A program made the position numbers and the translations under genes. Shown here one piece after another: positions 62,234 to 64,000 of a stretch of DNA of 64,000 nt. Within the stretch, counting starts at the first letter, position 1, and every line of letters begins with the position of its first letter. Under the pieces are notes generated by a model. That model worked only from the letters and a program-made list of their open reading frames with translations, did not search any database and was not told where the DNA came from. Origin of the DNA: Levilactobacillus suantsaiihabitans (lineage in GTDB: Bacteria > Bacillota > Bacilli > Lactobacillales > Lactobacillaceae). The stretch is taken from positions 53,183-117,182 of the forward strand of contig NZ_RKLX01000009.1 in the NCBI RefSeq assembly GCF_004745505.1, read 5' to 3'.

Positions 62234-62306
62234 TGACCCGTACGGGATTCGAACCCATGTTACCGCCGTGAAAGGGCGGTGTCTTAAACCACTTGACCAA
62301 CGGGTC
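62234..62306 (-). tRNA. tRNA-Glu (TTC)
   Basis: Acceptor GACCCGT/ACGGGTC, anticodon stem-loop CCGCCCTTTCACGGCGG with TTC. No encoded CCA. Confidence 0.95.
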
Positions 62307-62315
62307 ATAACTAAA

Positions 62316-62403
62316 CGGAGAAGGAGAGATTCGAACTCTCGCGCCGCTTCCGCGACCTATACCCTTAGCAGGGGCACCTCTTCAGCCACTTGAGTACTTC
62401 TCC
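62316..62403 (-). tRNA. tRNA-Ser (GCT)
   Basis: A class II tRNA of 88 bases with a long variable arm (GGTCGCGGAAGCGGCGC region). Acceptor GGAGAAG/CTTCTCC, anticodon GCT, discriminator G. Confidence 0.95.
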
Positions 62404-62407
62404 ATAA

Positions 62408-62482
<75 letters not shown>

Positions 62483-62488
62483 ATATAA

Positions 62489-62559
62489 AGCGGGTAACGA
62501 GAATCGAACTCGCGACAACAGCTTGGAAGGCTGTGGTTTTACCACTAAACTATACCCGC
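62489..62559 (-). tRNA. tRNA-Gly (TCC)
   Basis: Acceptor GCGGGTA/TACCCGC, anticodon loop in ACAGCCTTCCAAGCTGT, discriminator T as usual for Gly in this group. Confidence 0.96.
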
Positions 62560-62580
62560 AATATAATGAGATATATTTAA

Positions 62581-62653
62581 TGGCGCGGGACGGAATCGAA
62601 CCGCCGACACATGGAGCTTCAATCCATTGCTCTACCGACTGAGCTACCGAGCC
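62581..62653 (-). tRNA. tRNA-Phe (GAA)
   Basis: Starts GGCTCGGTAGCTCAG; anticodon loop in ATGGATTGAAGCTCCAT. The acceptor stem has mismatch/G-U positions near its base (GGCTCGG against CCGCGCC), a little irregular. Confidence 0.93.
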
Positions 62654-62706
62654 ATTTAACCATTTAGAAGTTATGAATACCATACTCAGATAACCAAATA
62701 TGGTAA

Positions 62707-62781
62707 CGGTCCGTACGAGACTCGAACTCGTGATCTCCTGCGTGACAGGCAGGCGTCCTAAACCAACTAGACCAACGGACC
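62707..62781 (-). tRNA. tRNA-Asp (GTC), copy 1
   Basis: Same body as the Asp gene at 62058. It forms a pair with the initiator tRNA gene to its right, and this pair recurs at the far end of the cluster. Confidence 0.96.
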
Positions 62782-62784
62782 AAA

Positions 62785-62858
<74 letters not shown>

Positions 62859-62868
62859 ATAATATAAA

Positions 62869-62958
62869 AGGAGGATGAGAGATTCGAACTCTCGCGTGAT
62901 TTTACTCACCTGACGGTTTTCAAGACCGTTCCCTTCAGCCAGACTTGGGTAATCCTCC
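62869..62958 (-). tRNA. tRNA-Ser (TGA)
   Basis: Class II tRNA of 90 bases. Acceptor GGAGGAT/ATCCTCC, anticodon stem-loop AACGGTCTTGAAAACCGT. The discriminator appears to be T rather than G, unusual for tRNA-Ser. Confidence 0.93.
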
Positions 62959-62989
62959 ATAAATAACACATACAAGTGCCCTCTGGTGA

Positions 62990-63063
62990 TGGACCTTGTA
63001 GGACTCGAACCTACGACCGAACGGTTATGAGCCGTTTGCTCTAACCAACTGAGCTAAAGGTCC
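62990..63063 (-). tRNA. tRNA-Ile2 (CAT, lysidine-type), likely
   Basis: Anticodon CAT in ACGGCTCATAACCGT. The acceptor stem begins GGACC, giving C4-G69 and C5-G68, pairs required by the lysidine synthetase TilS; the body agrees with the Bacillus minor isoleucine tRNA. It is next to a separate elongator tRNA-Met, as in the Bacillus trnB cluster (Met-Ile-Ser-fMet-Asp). Annotation tools without this check may call it Met. Confidence 0.85.
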
Positions 63064-63077
63064 AGTTCAAGTCTAAA

Positions 63078-63151
63078 TCGCGGCGGGGGGGATCGAACCC
63101 TCGACCTCTCGGGTATGAACCGAACGCTCTAGCCAGCTGAGCTACACCGCG
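63078..63151 (-). tRNA. tRNA-Met (CAT), elongator
   Basis: Acceptor CGCGGTG/CGCCGCG, anticodon loop in TTCGGTTCATACCCGAG. It resembles the elongator tRNA of Bacillus (GTGTAGCTCAGCTGGCTAGA). This is the substrate of TmcAL encoded at 12-13 kb. Confidence 0.93.
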
Positions 63152-63179
63152 AAGTGTTAAATAAAATTTATTTATTTAA

Positions 63180-63253
63180 TCGGGAAGACAGGATTCGAAC
63201 CTGCGACCCCCTGGTCCCAAACCAGGTGCTCTACCAAGCTGAGCTACTTCCCG
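63180..63253 (-). tRNA. tRNA-Pro (TGG)
   Basis: Acceptor CGGGAAG/CTTCCCG. The anticodon loop is TTTGGGA between CCTGG and CCAGG, so positions 34-36 are TGG and the third G is position 37. Confidence 0.95.
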
Positions 63254-63259
63254 TTAAAA

Positions 63260-63333
63260 TGCACCCAGTAGGAGTCGAACCTACAACCTTCTGATTCGTA
63301 GTCAGACACTCTATCCAGTTGCGCTATGGGTGC
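63260..63333 (-). tRNA. tRNA-Arg (ACG)
   Basis: Acceptor GCACCCA/TGGGTGC, anticodon ACG in TCTGACTACGAATCAGA; A34 is expected to become inosine. Confidence 0.96.
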
Positions 63334-63369
63334 AAAATGATGATTTATGCTTAGTACCTCTCGGTACGA

Positions 63370-63441
63370 AGCGGAAGACGGGATTCGAACCCGCGACCCC
63401 CACCATGGCAAGGTGATGTTCTACCACTGAACTACTTCCGC
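63370..63441 (-). tRNA. tRNA-Gly (GCC)
   Basis: Acceptor GCGGAAG/CTTCCGC on the two arms, anticodon GCC in CACCTTGCCATGGTG. Confidence 0.95.
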
Positions 63442-63445
63442 AAAA

Positions 63446-63518
63446 TGCCGACTAGAAGATTCGAACTTCCGACCCCCTGTTTACAAGACAGGTGCTCTAC
63501 CAACTGAGCTAAGTCGGC
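63446..63518 (-). tRNA. tRNA-Thr (TGT)
   Basis: Acceptor GCCGACT/AGTCGGC, anticodon TGT in CCTGTCTTGTAAACAGG. Confidence 0.96.
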
Positions 63519-63566
63519 ATAGCCAGTATCCGTTCAATATCTAATTGCCAAACGCCCGAAGGCGAA

Positions 63567-63639
63567 TGAGCCGTGACAGTCTCGAACTGTCGACCCTCTG
63601 ATTAAAAGTCAGATGCTCTACCAACTGAGCTAACGGCTC
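63567..63639 (-). tRNA. tRNA-Lys (TTT)
   Basis: Acceptor GAGCCGT/ACGGCTC, anticodon TTT in TCTGACTTTTAATCAGA. Confidence 0.96.
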
Positions 63640-63642
63640 AAA

Positions 63643-63715
63643 TGGAGGATACAGGGCTCGAACCTGTGACCCTCTGCTTGTAAGGCAGACGCTCTCCCAA
63701 CTGAGCTAATCCTCC
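63643..63715 (-). tRNA. tRNA-Val (TAC)
   Basis: Acceptor GGAGGAT/ATCCTCC, stem TCTGC/GCAGA with loop CTTACAA, so anticodon TAC. First tRNA after 5S. Confidence 0.96.
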
Positions 63716-63720
63716 AAAAC

Positions 63721-63838
<118 letters not shown>

Positions 63839-63907
63839 CTTTGAAAGAACTTCTTCTTTCAAAACTAGATATTATCAATTCATTTTCTTTGAGAACACCA
63901 ATTCTAC

Positions 63908-64000
63908 TTGGTTAAGTCCTCGACCGATTAGTACTGGTCCGCTTCACGTCTCACAACGCTGCCACTTCCAGCCTATCTACCTGATCATCTCTCAGGGGTC
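63908..64000 (-). rRNA. rrl: 23S ribosomal RNA, 3' end (cut by window edge)
   Basis: The last approximately 90 bases of 23S on the minus strand, ending with the universal GACCAGTACTAATCGGTCGA and GGACTTAACC. The rest of the operon lies to the right of the window. The 23S-5S spacer is about 70 bases. Confidence 0.95.

Noticed and set aside
63180..63253. tRNA-Pro read as GGG anticodon
   Set aside because: Placing the five-base stem CCTGG/CCAGG leaves the loop TTTGGGA, so positions 34-36 are TGG.

Overview
The window looks like chromosome from a fairly GC-rich member of the Lactobacillaceae. The gene content and order are typical of low-GC Firmicutes (the yqeG-yqeH-yhbY-nadD-yqeK-rsfS-yqeM block, polA-mutM-coaE-nrdR-dnaB-dnaI, mecA/spx, sftA-murC, T-box leaders), while the bases are visibly richer in G and C than in most lactobacilli. 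A high-GC genus such as Levilactobacillus is my best guess, but species cannot be fixed from the sequence alone.

Layout. 0-3.6 kb: an HD-domain protein (cut by the left edge), a TrmH-type RNA methyltransferase, acylphosphatase, YidC insertase, a transposase relic and a YxeA-like protein. 3.8-7.7 kb: an ArlRS-type two-component pair and a zinc alcohol dehydrogenase. 8-9.9 kb: two tandem matrixin-like metalloproteases and two small unknown genes. 10-17.6 kb: a HAD phosphatase, then one long leftward housekeeping operon, yqeG to rpmF, for ribosome maturation, NAD synthesis and tRNA modification. 18-21.9 kb: infC-rpmI-rplT with an L20-type leader, and thrS behind a threonine T-box. 22.1-29.1 kb: the replication and repair operon polA to dnaI. 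29.5-37.6 kb: a Bax-inhibitor-like protein, pnuC, murC, a soluble FtsK-type translocase (SftA), YtpR, YtpP and a PepSY-like protein. 37.8-45.4 kb: nucleoside hydrolase, universal stress protein, PepV, NAD(P)H-hydrate dehydratase, an RsuA-like protein lacking its catalytic Asp, and a MurJ/YtgP-type flippase, with two copies of an elaborate structured repeat between convergent genes. 45.5-51.5 kb: small unknowns, a flavodoxin-like membrane protein, leuS behind a T-box, a PAP2 phosphatase and MnmM. 51.6-53 kb: an AT-richer accessory patch with a 28-residue membrane peptide, a frameshifted HTH gene and a secreted protein. 53.1-55.8 kb: a three-gene exopolysaccharide cassette (GT2 synthase, PgaD-like partner, degenerate EAL protein). 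56.5-62 kb: mecA, spx, an MBL hydrolase, a heme-monooxygenase-like protein, a DUF2075 ATPase and a diaminopropionate ammonia-lyase-like enzyme. 62.0-64 kb: the end of a leftward rRNA operon (23S 3' end, 5S) followed by 18 tRNA genes.

The most interesting items are: (1) a roughly 0.5-kb intergenic structured repeat in two near-complete copies whose central hairpin carries compensatory double substitutions, with related modules elsewhere; (2) the PgaC/PgaD-like synthase coupled to an EAL protein that appears to have lost catalytic residues; (3) an RsuA-family protein with Pro where the catalytic Asp should be; (4) tandem matrixins; (5) a perfect palindrome exactly at the predicted pnuC transcription start. 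All function calls are by reading motifs and gene order; no search was run.
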